In this document: one piece after another, positions 14,489-23,380 of the stretch
Position numbering within the stretch: the stretch's first letter is position 1
Layout of the letters: each line of letters opens with the position of its first letter
NCBI RefSeq assembly: GCF_003478335.1
Contig: NZ_QUFB01000027.1
Span: 1-42,755, forward strand
Direction: 5' to 3'
Length of the DNA stretch: 42,755 bases
DNA from: Clostridium sp. AM49-4BH
GTDB lineage: Bacteria; Bacillota; Clostridia; Lachnospirales; Lachnospiraceae
Translations under genes and position numbers: made by a program
The notes under the pieces: generated by a model
What the model was told of the DNA's origin: nothing
What the model saw: the letters and a program-made list of their open reading frames with translations, nothing else
Databases searched by the model: none

Positions 14489-15418
14489 CTACTCTGCCCG
14501 CCATTCTTTTAATGCCGCAGAAAGCTTTTTGTCAATATCTTTTCTCGTTGCCTCACACTCCTTCGGATATTCTTTGGCTGCTCTAAAAATAAACCGCAGC
14601 ACAAATTTTAGTCCTACAGGCAATGCCATACGGAGCATGGATTCCGGCAATACAAAATGAGTCCCGTGCTCATACACAAGCGGTACATATTCACAAGTAT
14701 GAGGTCGCTCTTTTAATCGTTGGTCCATGCGGCGGATATATTTTCCTGCTTCCCAGAAAGAATCATCCTCCGCACCCACAAGAAAAAGTTTTCCTTTAAT
14801 ATTCTCGACTTTGATCATTTCCTCTTCCGTATGCTCTCTTGCCTTCTCGGAGTCAATAAACAAACAAGTGCTTCGCTCGATATCACCGGAGCCTTTTGTT
14901 TCCTCTTCAATCTTCTGCCAGTACACCGGATGTTCATACACAAACGGCATGTAAGGCAACGGCTCTCCTTTCCACGAAAGGGTAGATGTCTCTGGAATCT
15001 TCCATTCTTTGCAGCCATCTTTATTTCCCTGCTCAAATCCCTGCCATACAAAATCACTGGCTGTAAGCGCAAAAGTCAAGGTAATATCCGGGAAATAAGA
15101 AGCTGCGACCAGCGAATCCATCCCCGCCGTGCTCATTCCCATAATGCCAACTTTACGATTGCCGTTAGCCTGCAGCCATTTGATCGCTGTCTCGATTCTT
15201 TCTAACGGGTTATTGACATGACTATAATTTTTCTTACCGGGAGATACGCACAAAGCATTCACTCCATTTTTATGTAACCATTTTGCCCCACACTTTGCCA
15301 TGTAATCATTTGGATCATCTCCAAATAAACCAATGACCGTACAATCAGATCCTGTGGGATTTTCATAATAAGTTCCATAGAAACCATCTCGTTCAATTTC
15401 AAAAAACAGCTTTTTCAT
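14489..15418 (-). CDS. alpha/beta hydrolase, BAAT C-terminal-like acyltransferase/thioesterase
   Basis: This 309-residue protein has an alpha/beta-hydrolase core. The nucleophile elbow is GIMGMSTAGMDS (GxSxxG), the acid is in LVGAEDDSFWEAGKY, and the catalytic His is in YEHGTHFVLPES. The arrangement matches the BAAT C-terminal domain (bile acid-CoA:amino acid N-acyltransferase / acyl-CoA thioesterase), but the N-terminal domain of the animal enzymes is replaced by a short strand region. An acyl-ester or thioester substrate is likely and not identified. I chose the ATG at 15418 (AGGAGAAATTGTG) over the upstream start. No signal peptide is seen. Confidence 0.75.
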   Translation of the reverse strand: MKKLFFEIERDGFYGTYYENPTGSDCTVIGLFGDDPNDYMAKCGAKWLHKNGVNALCVSPGKKNYSHVNNPLERIETAIKWLQANGNRKVGIMGMSTAGMDSLVAASYFPDITLTFALTASDFVWQGFEQGNKDGCKEWKIPETSTLSWKGEPLPYMPFVYEHPVYWQKIEEETKGSGDIERSTCLFIDSEKAREHTEEEMIKVENIKGKLFLVGAEDDSFWEAGKYIRRMDQRLKERPHTCEYVPLVYEHGTHFVLPESMLRMALPVGLKFVLRFIFRAAKEYPKECEATRKDIDKKLSAALKEWRAE

Positions 15419-15647
15419 CACAATTTCTCCTATACCACTTGCAAAGACTCGTTCCATATTTTGATGTATGCCTGTCTGGCATTCATCATTTACGCCTTAC
15501 TCAAGTTAGCATATACTAACCAAATTGTCAAACTTTCTTCCCACTTGATCCTACGCTACAGTCCTAACGGTATAAACTTTCTGACATTCAATTTTACGCT
15601 GCATTCCTAGCAATATAATAATGTCTCTTCCCGCATTATGGTTACAT

Positions 15648-16565
15648 TTAAAATAAATCCAGCATATTGTCCAAATAAATCTTTTCACGAACCACTAGCT
15701 GATATTCCGGCTTTGTCAGGTAATAAAGCAAAAATTCTAAGATCAATGCACTGCCGAGTCCCCGTCCCTCAATCTTAAAATTGGTAAATCCCATCGGCAA
15801 ATACTTTTCTTGTATATCAGTAACACCAATAAAGCCCGGATTTTTCATCGCTTTCGAAAAACGGTACCCTTCTTCCAGATCATTGGCTGTGCAGCGATGC
15901 CCGCAGCCGCTTTCTCCTAAATTTTTGCGGCTGACCGCTTCATAACAACGCTTCCTATCTTTGCAGGCAAACGAGCAGCACTCGTTGCACAAAAATTCCA
16001 CTTTATCTTTCTCTGATTTGGATAATGTCTGTAACTTATCAAACTGTTTATTGAAACGAAAATCCGGCACGACATAGCGAAAATCATCCCGCTTTACTTC
16101 GCTCACAAATTGCTCAAAATCCGTCAATACCTTTGTCGTTGAAGATACAAAATAAAGCTCCGGATAGTTTTCTTGTAAATATTCTAACAACAAATCTGAA
16201 TGAATGATAATACCATTTTGCACACCTTTATTTTCAGCAAATAATGCACAAAGGGCATTACATTTTGTATCCGACAGGTGTTTTTTTTGAAGCAGAGAAT
16301 TACTAAAAGTTAAACGGCCTGATATTCCATATCGACGCAATAATGCTAGCACTTCTTCCGGATTTTCCGCACCGAAGGTAGTTCTTCCTCCACCCCAAAG
16401 GCAATCGGCGGGTGCGCCATAAATAGAGCCGATCTCACACCAGTTATAAAAATACTCCCTGTGTTCATAAAACAGCGCTAAAAACAGACGATATAATTCA
16501 TAAAATTCAAACAATCCGGGCAAATGAAAGTACGCAGTCTTATTTATTAAATTGTTCTCTTTCAT
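15648..16565 (-). CDS. uncharacterised cysteine-rich protein with U32-peptidase-like features
   Basis: A 305-residue cytoplasmic protein I cannot name with certainty. It has a TIM-barrel-like start (FGAENPEEVLALLRRYGISG, LTFSNSLL, YFVSSTTKVL). A cysteine cluster follows at about residues 192-230 (CNECCSFACKDRKRC, then SGCGHRC), and then NFKIEGRGLGS. The phrase FKIEGR after clustered Cys residues is typical of U32/UbiU-UbiV-type proteins, where four Cys bind a 4Fe-4S cluster. An Fe-S protein of that superfamily is the best inference; protease activity is not implied. The ATG at 16565 has GGAGG 11 bases upstream, and that leader adjoins a minisatellite. Confidence 0.55.
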   Translation of the reverse strand: MKENNLINKTAYFHLPGLFEFYELYRLFLALFYEHREYFYNWCEIGSIYGAPADCLWGGGRTTFGAENPEEVLALLRRYGISGRLTFSNSLLQKKHLSDTKCNALCALFAENKGVQNGIIIHSDLLLEYLQENYPELYFVSSTTKVLTDFEQFVSEVKRDDFRYVVPDFRFNKQFDKLQTLSKSEKDKVEFLCNECCSFACKDRKRCYEAVSRKNLGESGCGHRCTANDLEEGYRFSKAMKNPGFIGVTDIQEKYLPMGFTNFKIEGRGLGSALILEFLLYYLTKPEYQLVVREKIYLDNMLDLF

Positions 16566-16610
16566 TCTGTCACCAGCCTCCGTTATTTTCTATCGTTCTT
16601 CCCTTCACTC

Positions 16611-16752
16611 TCTCGTCCTATCGTTTTCACTGTATTGTATCTCGTCCTATCGCTCCCGCTGTATCCTATCTCGTCCTATCGTTCCCACTGTATTTATCTT
16701 GTCCTATCACTCCCACAGTATTCTATCTTGCCCTATCGCTCCCATTGTATTC
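16611..16752. repeat. 29-bp minisatellite between the HD gene and the U32-like gene
   Basis: About four and a half imperfect copies of a 28-29 bp unit, each containing CTATCG/CTATCA followed by TCCCACTGTAT and ending TCTCGTC or TCTTGTC. The array overlaps the 3' end of the HD gene (the stop lies inside one copy) and forms part of the leader of the U32-like gene. There are no unique spacers, so it is not a CRISPR array. Confidence 0.85.
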
Positions 16753-17218
16753 TGCCATCCCCCATAGTCTCGGAAAACGCACAGTATTTATCCACAAAGC
16801 AGACAACCCACGCCTCTAGACATCGTGGCGGCAACACCGTCAACGGGAACATATGTCTCGCAATAATATTTCTCTCTTTCCTATTCAGCGAAAAATCTTT
16901 GCTTGCATTATAAAGGGCGAACGCCGGATGTCGAAATCCATGCAGCCGATGTCCGCCATCCTTTTCATGCCAGTCATATAAAAAATAATCGTGCAGCAAG
17001 GCCCCTCGCACTAATGATTGTTTATCAACTGGCAGACGATAATTCTCCACCAACAGAAGGCTCTTATAGGCAACGTTAACACTATGCTCATAGACCGATG
17101 TACTTCCATGCTGCATCGCATTCTGCTCCTCCAACAAACGTCCCTGCTCACACAATTGGTGTATCACTTCATCTAACAAGTCATAATTTTCTTCCGATAA
17201 CTCTACCTTTCGATTCAT
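16733..17218 (-). CDS. HD-domain phosphohydrolase-like protein
   Basis: A 161-residue HD-fold protein: STSVYEHSVNVAYKSLLL, LVRGALLHDYFLYDWHEKD (the His-Asp pair), RHPAFALYNA and a later RHMFPLT. These are metal-binding His/Asp positions of the family. Nucleotide or phospho-ester hydrolysis is expected, with the substrate unknown. The ATG at 17218 follows GAGGGGCTGT; the start at 17230 has no ribosome binding site. After FVDKYCAFSE the tail (TMGDGRIQWER) is encoded by the minisatellite at 16611-16752, so the original 3' end was probably replaced by repeat sequence. It lies about 105 bp downstream of thiN. Confidence 0.75.
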   Translation of the reverse strand: MNRKVELSEENYDLLDEVIHQLCEQGRLLEEQNAMQHGSTSVYEHSVNVAYKSLLLVENYRLPVDKQSLVRGALLHDYFLYDWHEKDGGHRLHGFRHPAFALYNASKDFSLNRKERNIIARHMFPLTVLPPRCLEAWVVCFVDKYCAFSETMGDGRIQWER

Positions 17219-17322
17219 ACAGCCCCTCATTTCTGTTATCTAAGTCATCTGCATCAAGTTTACAACTACTGCGATCATTATAGCACACAACATAATGCAA
17301 GCAACCCCTATCTGATTGCGCT

Positions 17323-17985
17323 CTAATCCCTAGATTCGATCACGATCAATTCCCCATGTGTAAACGAGATCGTTGCCGTCTGCGCTTCTGGCGCAAACTC
17401 ATTGCTGATCGCGCGTCCATCACCATATGTAAGCGTATAATCTTTCAGTCCATATTGAAATCCGGTCAAAGTCACCGGATACACTTTTTCGGAAAGCGGC
17501 TGCAAGGATATATATTGGCCAAATACCTGCTCTCTGTGTAAGGTTGTCTCTCCGTCAATCAAGTATAACCGATTATGCGAATCTACAATATACGCCGGGA
17601 TTCCCTGCTTAAGTGGTTTCATCAAAATATTTAGATTGGATAGAAAATGATCCAATCGTCCCCCGGTAGCACCCAGAATAGTGATTTCAGATGCCCCTTC
17701 CGACAATATCCATTCCAATACCATCTGCGTGTCCGTATAGTCTTTTGCCTTAGGATACTGCACAAACTTTGCTGCCTTATCCGCAGACCGATACTCTGCC
17801 AGTGTCTCTTGCGATACACTGTCAAAATCTCCCATAATATAATCCACGTTAACTCCTACTGTGTGTGCCGCTTCCAAACCGGAATCTGCACATGCTACCG
17901 TATCAAAAGACTTGTCGGCCAAATATTGTTTTATAAATGCAATATCATACTTTCCGCCGCTAAATAATATTGTTTTACCAAGCAT
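17323..17985 (-). CDS. thiN: thiamine diphosphokinase
   Basis: A 220-residue thiamine pyrophosphokinase that transfers diphosphate from ATP to thiamine to form TPP. Family motifs are clear: CADSGLEAA, IMGDFDSVS (catalytic Asp pair), KDYTDTQMVL, ILGATGGRLDH (thiamine-site Arg-Asp-His) and a C-terminal beta-sandwich ending ISFTHGELIVIES. The length is normal. It closes the conserved prkC-rsgA-rpe-thiN series, although here a PilZ gene with its own terminator is inserted before it, so thiN is probably expressed from a separate promoter within 17986-18085. Confidence 0.92.
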   Translation of the reverse strand: MLGKTILFSGGKYDIAFIKQYLADKSFDTVACADSGLEAAHTVGVNVDYIMGDFDSVSQETLAEYRSADKAAKFVQYPKAKDYTDTQMVLEWILSEGASEITILGATGGRLDHFLSNLNILMKPLKQGIPAYIVDSHNRLYLIDGETTLHREQVFGQYISLQPLSEKVYPVTLTGFQYGLKDYTLTYGDGRAISNEFAPEAQTATISFTHGELIVIESRD

Positions 17986-18085
17986 TATACTTATCCCCTC
18001 TCTTCTCTTACAGAAAGTAGTTGCTGTCCTAAAAACGGCACTGCATACATCTTATCCCGTTACATCTTATAAGATCGCTATCCCC

Positions 18086-18110
18086 AAAAAAGGGCAGTAT
18101 ACTACTGCCC
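18086..18110 (-). terminator. intrinsic terminator overlapping the PilZ gene stop
   Basis: Minus strand: GGGCAGTA/TACTGCCC stem with a 3-base loop, followed by TTTTTT. The 5' arm contains the last codons and stop of the PilZ gene. It ends the housekeeping transcript before thiN. Confidence 0.75.
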
Positions 18111-18818
18111 TCTGGTTTTCTTCAAAATATCTCTCTGTATATCATAGATGTATTTCATTAACTTACGATCTGTCATCGTCATCTCACATCCATAATAAAA
18201 GTTAAATTTATGATTGGTGGCACGTAGCTCGTCACGACGCACGACCTCTGCTCTGCAATGCAGCATACCATAAGGTGATGGAATGTCGAAAAACATGCCA
18301 TCCTCCAATTGAAACTCAAAGTCAGAGTATAACCCCACTCCGCTTTCACTGACATCTTTGATCACACCACGCACGATCTCTGGTTCTATCTCCTCGATAA
18401 CATCTGCATTTTCTTCTTCATCTGCAGGGCTTGGTGGTTCTGATAATCTGCGAGGTGCTCCCGGCACATCATAGTAGCCAATTAATGTTTCTTCGCCGAT
18501 CTGGACGCGATATGCATTGCGTCGATTGTATGAATGACCCTTATCGTTAATCTGAAATATATGCACCGGCTCTCCGTCCAACTTCGCAATGCCTGCCTTC
18601 ACTTTTGTCCATTCCCACAGTCTGTCTGCATCGCGATATACAATGCATATATCATCCTCCGCATGAAACTGAAAAGCTCTTCCATTGGATGCGATCAAAC
18701 TAACACATACCTGATTTAATTTGGCTTCCTCTACTTTACTGACTAACCGATAACGATAACCTTCACGATCAATATAAATTTCTAATGTTCTTCCTAATGG
18801 AATATTCTCAAGAAGCAT
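18102..18818 (-). CDS. PilZ-domain protein (YcgR-like c-di-GMP receptor)
   Basis: A 238-residue protein with an N-terminal YcgR-like beta domain (residues 1-90) and a C-terminal PilZ domain. The c-di-GMP signature is complete: YNRRNAYRV (RRxxxR, Arg99/Arg100/Arg104) and DVSESGVGL (D/NxSxxG, 155-160). An acidic proline-rich linker (SEPPSPADEEENADV...) is inserted inside the PilZ domain between the two motifs, longer than usual. The ATG at 18818 (GGAGGGACAAA) overlaps the end of rpe by 11 bp, so it is translationally coupled to a housekeeping operon. It probably links c-di-GMP to motility or surface behaviour; no diguanylate cyclase or flagellar cluster is in the window. Confidence 0.85.
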   Translation of the reverse strand: MLLENIPLGRTLEIYIDREGYRYRLVSKVEEAKLNQVCVSLIASNGRAFQFHAEDDICIVYRDADRLWEWTKVKAGIAKLDGEPVHIFQINDKGHSYNRRNAYRVQIGEETLIGYYDVPGAPRRLSEPPSPADEEENADVIEEIEPEIVRGVIKDVSESGVGLYSDFEFQLEDGMFFDIPSPYGMLHCRAEVVRRDELRATNHKFNFYYGCEMTMTDRKLMKYIYDIQRDILKKTRGQ

Positions 18819-19479
18819 TTTGTCCCTCCGTGTTGATTTCTTCTTGCAAAACATGAATGTTCTCCTCGATATCCCCACGAAAAACAGCGGTTCCAGCCAC
18901 GACAATATCCACACCGCATGCAGCAACAGCACGTGCATTTTCCTTTGTCACGCCGCCATCAATCTCTATTTTGAAGAACAATCCGCGTTCTTTGCGAATC
19001 TTGTGCAGCTGTTTCACTTTTTCCAAGGTCTCCCAAATCAGAGTCTGACCCCCAAAACCAGGCTCTACCCCCATTATAAGCACCATATCAACTTGATCCA
19101 AAATACCATCTAACTTGCTTAACGGTGTTTTTGGACTCAAGCACACTGCCGGCTTCGCACCACTTTCTCGAATGGCCGCAATCGTCCCCGGCAAATCAGC
19201 GCACGCTTCCGCATGCACAGTTAACCCATCCGCTCCGGCCTGACGCAAGGCGTTGACATAACGGATCGGTTCCTCTATCATCAGATGCACGTCAAAAAAC
19301 ATGTCTGTATGTTTCCGCAATGACGCAATCACCGGCATACCAAAAGAAATAGATGGTACAAACATTCCATCCATCACATCAATATGGAGGTAATGTATGC
19401 AAAGCTTTTGCAATTGTTTCAATTGCTCTCCCAGGCAGATAAAATCTGCCGACAAGATTGACGGTGCCAACTGTTTCAT
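18808..19479 (-). CDS. rpe: ribulose-phosphate 3-epimerase
   Basis: A 223-residue TIM-barrel enzyme interconverting ribulose-5-phosphate and xylulose-5-phosphate in the pentose phosphate pathway. Visible motifs are LAPSILSADF, HIDVMDGMFVPSISFG (metal-binding His and Asp), DVHLMIEEP, LIMGVEPGFGGQ and EIDGGVTKENA (second catalytic Asp), then a phosphate-binding VAGTAVF. The ATG at 19479 is chosen because GGAGAAGAAAT precedes it; the longer frame to 19500 has none. It lies about 55 bp after rsgA, a Firmicutes-conserved order. Confidence 0.93.
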   Translation of the reverse strand: MKQLAPSILSADFICLGEQLKQLQKLCIHYLHIDVMDGMFVPSISFGMPVIASLRKHTDMFFDVHLMIEEPIRYVNALRQAGADGLTVHAEACADLPGTIAAIRESGAKPAVCLSPKTPLSKLDGILDQVDMVLIMGVEPGFGGQTLIWETLEKVKQLHKIRKERGLFFKIEIDGGVTKENARAVAACGVDIVVAGTAVFRGDIEENIHVLQEEINTEGQNAS

Positions 19480-19533
19480 ATTTCTTCTCCATTCTTTCAT
19501 AGACGAGTCTATGAATGCATCTTCCTATCATAT

Positions 19534-20412
19534 CTAATAGCGTTTCCGATTTTTGAGTTCTTCATAAAATAGTTTATAATTCTCATATCGGCTACTCGAC
19601 ATTTTCCCCTGAGCCAATGCCTCCTTGACCCCACAATCCGGTTCGTTGATGTGAGCACAGCCAAGGAAACGGCATTGCAATGCATATGGTCTAAACTCCT
19701 GATAATATTCCCTTAATTCTTCTTTTTCCAATTCCGGCAAAAGAAGCGAAGTAAATCCCGGTGTATCCATCACATACGTTTGATCCGGCAGCGAAAACAG
19801 TTCCGAATGTCTCGTTGTGTGTTTCCCTCGCTTAATTTTGGTACTAATCTCCCCAATTGCCATATCTGCTTCCGGAAAAAGTGCATTCATTACAGAAGAT
19901 TTCCCAACACCGGATGGTCCGGCAAGCACTGTTGTCTTCCCAATCAAACTTTGATGCAGCTCTTCTAGCCCCTTCCCATCGTAGGTACTGGTAAAAAAGA
20001 GCGATGCACCACTGTCTTTATAAATATTGGTGTATTCTTCTATAAAACCATCATCTGCGGTGTCCAATTTATTAAAGCATACACTAACAGGTACATCCTG
20101 CCACTGCATCATCAGCAGAAAACGATCCAGCAAATTGATATTTGGTTTTGGATAGGATGCTGCAAAAATAACAATCGCCTGATCGACATTAGCAACTGCC
20201 GGGCGTATCAACTCCGAATGTCTAGGCAGTATCTCCTCAATATTCCCCAGCGCATTCGCCTCGTCCAGTATTGTTACATCTACATTGTCTCCAACCAAAG
20301 GTTTGACCCTTCGGTTGCGAAACGCACCCTTTGCCTTGCATTCCAACAGACCAATGCTTGGAACGTGTACATAATAAAATCCGCCTACACCTCGAATGAT
20401 CTTTCCCTGCAT
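19534..20412 (-). CDS. rsgA: ribosome small-subunit-dependent GTPase A
   Basis: A 292-residue circularly permuted GTPase that acts in late 30S maturation. There is an N-terminal OB fold (first ~65 residues). The G motifs occur in permuted order: FNKLD (G4), GPSGVGKSS (G1), then DTPGF (G3). A C-terminal zinc finger follows (CRFLGCAHINEPDCG). Its ATG shares one base with the prkC stop (TAATG), so it is translationally coupled to the kinase. Full length for the family. Confidence 0.95.
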   Translation of the reverse strand: MQGKIIRGVGGFYYVHVPSIGLLECKAKGAFRNRRVKPLVGDNVDVTILDEANALGNIEEILPRHSELIRPAVANVDQAIVIFAASYPKPNINLLDRFLLMMQWQDVPVSVCFNKLDTADDGFIEEYTNIYKDSGASLFFTSTYDGKGLEELHQSLIGKTTVLAGPSGVGKSSVMNALFPEADMAIGEISTKIKRGKHTTRHSELFSLPDQTYVMDTPGFTSLLLPELEKEELREYYQEFRPYALQCRFLGCAHINEPDCGVKEALAQGKMSSSRYENYKLFYEELKNRKRY

Positions 20413-22499
20413 TACTGCCTTTCCTTCTTAAACTCTACATTGTATGGGCCACCTACTTCTACGCCATCTTTATACAACGTAATCTTACCATTGTTATCAC
20501 TGTATCCCTCAACCGAAAACTTACGCGGGAAATCAGAATAACTCAAAGTTCCTGACCAGGCAGTTTTAGATTTACCATCCTGCTCTAAGACTAATTTGAT
20601 GGATGCCGGAGCTTCATCTTCGTAGTCAAACGGATTGGCAGAAATCGTCAAAGAACCTGTATATTTGTACTTCGGCTCTGTCGTCGGTGTCGCAGCCGGT
20701 TTCTCAGTTGCCTTATGCTTAGATCCTAAGCTGACGGTAAATTCAATCACCGTTCCAACCTCAACCTTGGTACCGGACTTCTTAGACTGGCTGACCACAT
20801 ATCCCTTCTGTACTGTATCACTATATACATAAGTCGGCTCATCTGGAGCTTCCAATCCTACATCTGCTAATCGTTCTCTCGCAACCTCTAATGATTTCTT
20901 CACGAGATTTGGAACACGTACCATATCATTTTCCGGTCCCTTACTGATGATCAAAGTAACTGCTGTTCCTTTGGCTACACTGGAACCCACAACAGGATCG
21001 GTACCACATACCTTTCCTTTGGCTACGATATCACTATATTTCTCTGTGGTTCCCTTAACGGTCAAATTGCTGCTCTCTAATTGAGATGTTGCGTCTTCTA
21101 AGGATTTATTTGTTACATCCGGAATCGTAATTCCACTGGATTCCTGACTGTAATAAATAGTAACTCTCGTTCCTTCTTCTACCTCTTCGCCGGATTTCGG
21201 TTCTTGATCCGTCACGGTATTAGCGTCCTCCTCAGACTCTACCGGCTTAAGCTGATATTTTAATCCTGCCTCGTCAAGCATCTTCTCTGCTTCTTCAAGT
21301 GTATGATTCACGAGATCCGGTACTGCCACTTTACCTAAAGCAGCCGCAGAAGACTGTGGATCTGCACTTGCATCTGCTGTCGAAGTCGGCGTTGGTTTCT
21401 TGTTGGAACCGCCACCCCACCAACCGGCCACTTTGCCGATCAGCAAAATAACAACTAACACAATGATCACCGCAACAACACCGCTGCAGATTTTCAAAAT
21501 ACGCTCTAATTTAGGATCAATAGCATCATCGTCCGATTCTTCCTCTTCATTTTCCGGCTGAACTGTACGGTCTTTTTCTGCTAAAATAGCACTCTTTTTC
21601 AACTGATCCACTTCATTTTTGTCCATAATGATCGTCGGCGAATCGTCGACAACATCGGAGATCACAACATAATCCCCATCCGGCTCTATTAACGCTCTCT
21701 TCAGATCTGCGATCAATGCAGAAGCTGTCATATAACGCATATCCGGCTTCTTCTGCATACACTTCATCACAATCTTGGATAAGCTGTGCGGAATTTCCGG
21801 ATCAATTTTATCTAACGGTGTTGCCTCTTCCTGAATATGTGCAAGTGCAACAGTCACCGTGCTGTCTCCTTCAAAAGGTACTTTGCCTGACAGCATCTCA
21901 TACATTGTTACACCAAGAGAATAGATATCACTCTTTTCGTCGCTGTAACCACCTCTTGCCTGCTCCGGACTGATATAATGCACAGATCCCATTGCATTAG
22001 ATGTGATTGTATTTGACGTTGCTGCCTTAGCGATACCAAAGTCTGTAACTTTTACTTTGCCCTCTTTGGAAATAATGATATTCTGTGGTTTAATATCACG
22101 GTGAATAATGCTGTTATCATGTGCAGCCTGCATACCCTGTGCGATCTGCACACCGATCCCTATCGCCTCCTTGACATCGAGACGACCTTTCTTTTCAATA
22201 AAGCGCTTGAGCGTAATACCCTCCACAAGCTCCATAACGATGTAATACAGATCGTCATCTTCACCAACATCATACACATTTACAACATTCGGATGTGACA
22301 ATCCCGCTACAGACTGCGCCTCCCCTCGAAATTTGGAGACAAACTTTGCATCATTACTATATTCCGGTTTTAAGATCTTGATCGCCACGAAACGGTTTAA
22401 TCTCTGATCTCTCGCTTTATATACATCCGCCATTCCGCCGGATCCCACGCGGTCAATAATCTCATATCTCTCGCTTAATAACATTCCTGGACTTATCAT
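20412..22499 (-). CDS. prkC: PASTA-domain Ser/Thr protein kinase
   Basis: A 695-residue membrane kinase. The Hanks-type kinase domain covers about residues 11-275: glycine loop GSGGMADVYKA, Lys41, catalytic loop HRDIKPQN at 133-140, DFG at 153-155, and an activation loop rich in Thr/Ser. A cytoplasmic juxtamembrane segment follows, then one membrane helix near 335-358. Three external PASTA repeats begin at VAVPDLVNHTL, ITIPDVTNKSL and VRVPNLVKKSL, and a Thr/Pro linker leads to an extra C-terminal beta domain. PASTA domains bind muropeptides or lipid II and couple wall state to phosphorylation of cytoplasmic targets. It is paired with the PP2C phosphatase 23 bp upstream. Confidence 0.96.
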   Translation of the reverse strand: MISPGMLLSERYEIIDRVGSGGMADVYKARDQRLNRFVAIKILKPEYSNDAKFVSKFRGEAQSVAGLSHPNVVNVYDVGEDDDLYYIVMELVEGITLKRFIEKKGRLDVKEAIGIGVQIAQGMQAAHDNSIIHRDIKPQNIIISKEGKVKVTDFGIAKAATSNTITSNAMGSVHYISPEQARGGYSDEKSDIYSLGVTMYEMLSGKVPFEGDSTVTVALAHIQEEATPLDKIDPEIPHSLSKIVMKCMQKKPDMRYMTASALIADLKRALIEPDGDYVVISDVVDDSPTIIMDKNEVDQLKKSAILAEKDRTVQPENEEEESDDDAIDPKLERILKICSGVVAVIIVLVVILLIGKVAGWWGGGSNKKPTPTSTADASADPQSSAAALGKVAVPDLVNHTLEEAEKMLDEAGLKYQLKPVESEEDANTVTDQEPKSGEEVEEGTRVTIYYSQESSGITIPDVTNKSLEDATSQLESSNLTVKGTTEKYSDIVAKGKVCGTDPVVGSSVAKGTAVTLIISKGPENDMVRVPNLVKKSLEVARERLADVGLEAPDEPTYVYSDTVQKGYVVSQSKKSGTKVEVGTVIEFTVSLGSKHKATEKPAATPTTEPKYKYTGSLTISANPFDYEDEAPASIKLVLEQDGKSKTAWSGTLSYSDFPRKFSVEGYSDNNGKITLYKDGVEVGGPYNVEFKKERQ

Positions 22500-22522
22500 T
22501 TCTACCCTTACCTCCTCTTAGC

Positions 22523-23242
22523 TTATACCTCAGCTAATACAACGGTAATATTATCATTACCGCCGTTCTCATTAGCTCTAGCCACTAACGACTCTGCCGC
22601 TGTCTGCAGAGTATCACTATTCTTTACAATGTATTCCATGTCTTCATCTTCAATCATATTGGACAAGCCATCACTGCAGAGCATAATAACATCCCCTTGC
22701 TCCACATCAATCTCAAAGAAGTCAGCCTGGACTTCTTCATTGATGCCAAGGGCCCTCGTAATAATATTTTTCTGCGGATGTATCCTTGCCTCACTCTCCG
22801 TAATATTACCCTGTTTGACCATTTCCTCTACCAAAGAATGATCATCCGTGATCTGCTCAATCCCATCTCGTATCAAGTACAATCTGGAATCCCCAATGTT
22901 GGCAATGTACAGTGTATTTTCCTCTAATGTGCAGGCTACCACAGTGGTACCCATGCCCTCATATTCTACGTGTGACGCAGACTCCTCAAAGACTGCTTTG
23001 TTCGCAGCTGTAACTGCTTCCTCAAACAAGGAAACCGGCGTCTTATGAGCACTCTTCTCCAGCGACTGCACCATTGTCTCTACACATAAACGTGATGCAT
23101 AGTCTCCGGCTCTATGTCCGCCCATACCATCTGCCACGATCAACAGATTTTGGAAACTACCAACAGGTTCAGTATTGCAATACATATAGTCCTGATTCAT
23201 AGATCTCTTGCTGCCTATATCTGTCTTTGCATATGCTTTCAT
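22523..23242 (-). CDS. stp: PP2C-family Ser/Thr protein phosphatase
   Basis: A 239-residue PPM/PP2C phosphatase that reverses PrkC phosphorylation. The metal-binding motifs are in order: RSMNQDYM, VADGMGGHRAGDYAS, ANIGDSRLYL, LCSDGLSNM and GNDNITVVL. The length and absence of extra domains match the Stp/PrpC type. The ATG at 23242 follows AAAGGAGGGGAAACTAC. It lies directly upstream of prkC, forming the usual kinase-phosphatase pair in an rRNA/translation operon. About 140 bp separate it from rlmN, so an internal promoter is possible. Confidence 0.95.
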   Translation of the reverse strand: MKAYAKTDIGSKRSMNQDYMYCNTEPVGSFQNLLIVADGMGGHRAGDYASRLCVETMVQSLEKSAHKTPVSLFEEAVTAANKAVFEESASHVEYEGMGTTVVACTLEENTLYIANIGDSRLYLIRDGIEQITDDHSLVEEMVKQGNITESEARIHPQKNIITRALGINEEVQADFFEIDVEQGDVIMLCSDGLSNMIEDEDMEYIVKNSDTLQTAAESLVARANENGGNDNITVVLAEV

Positions 23243-23380
23243 GTAGTTTCCCCTCCTTTGTTTATAATCAACCTTACATGTATACTATCTAACATATTTT
23301 ATCATAATAGTGATGTAGTGTCAAAATCTGACGCTTTTTCCATCTATTTCACAACTGACACGGGATTTATCTTCCACGAA

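Noticed and set aside
16611..16752. Regular ~29-bp repeats resembling a CRISPR array
   Set aside because: Copies are directly adjacent with no unique spacers, they diverge from each other, and there are no cas genes nearby.
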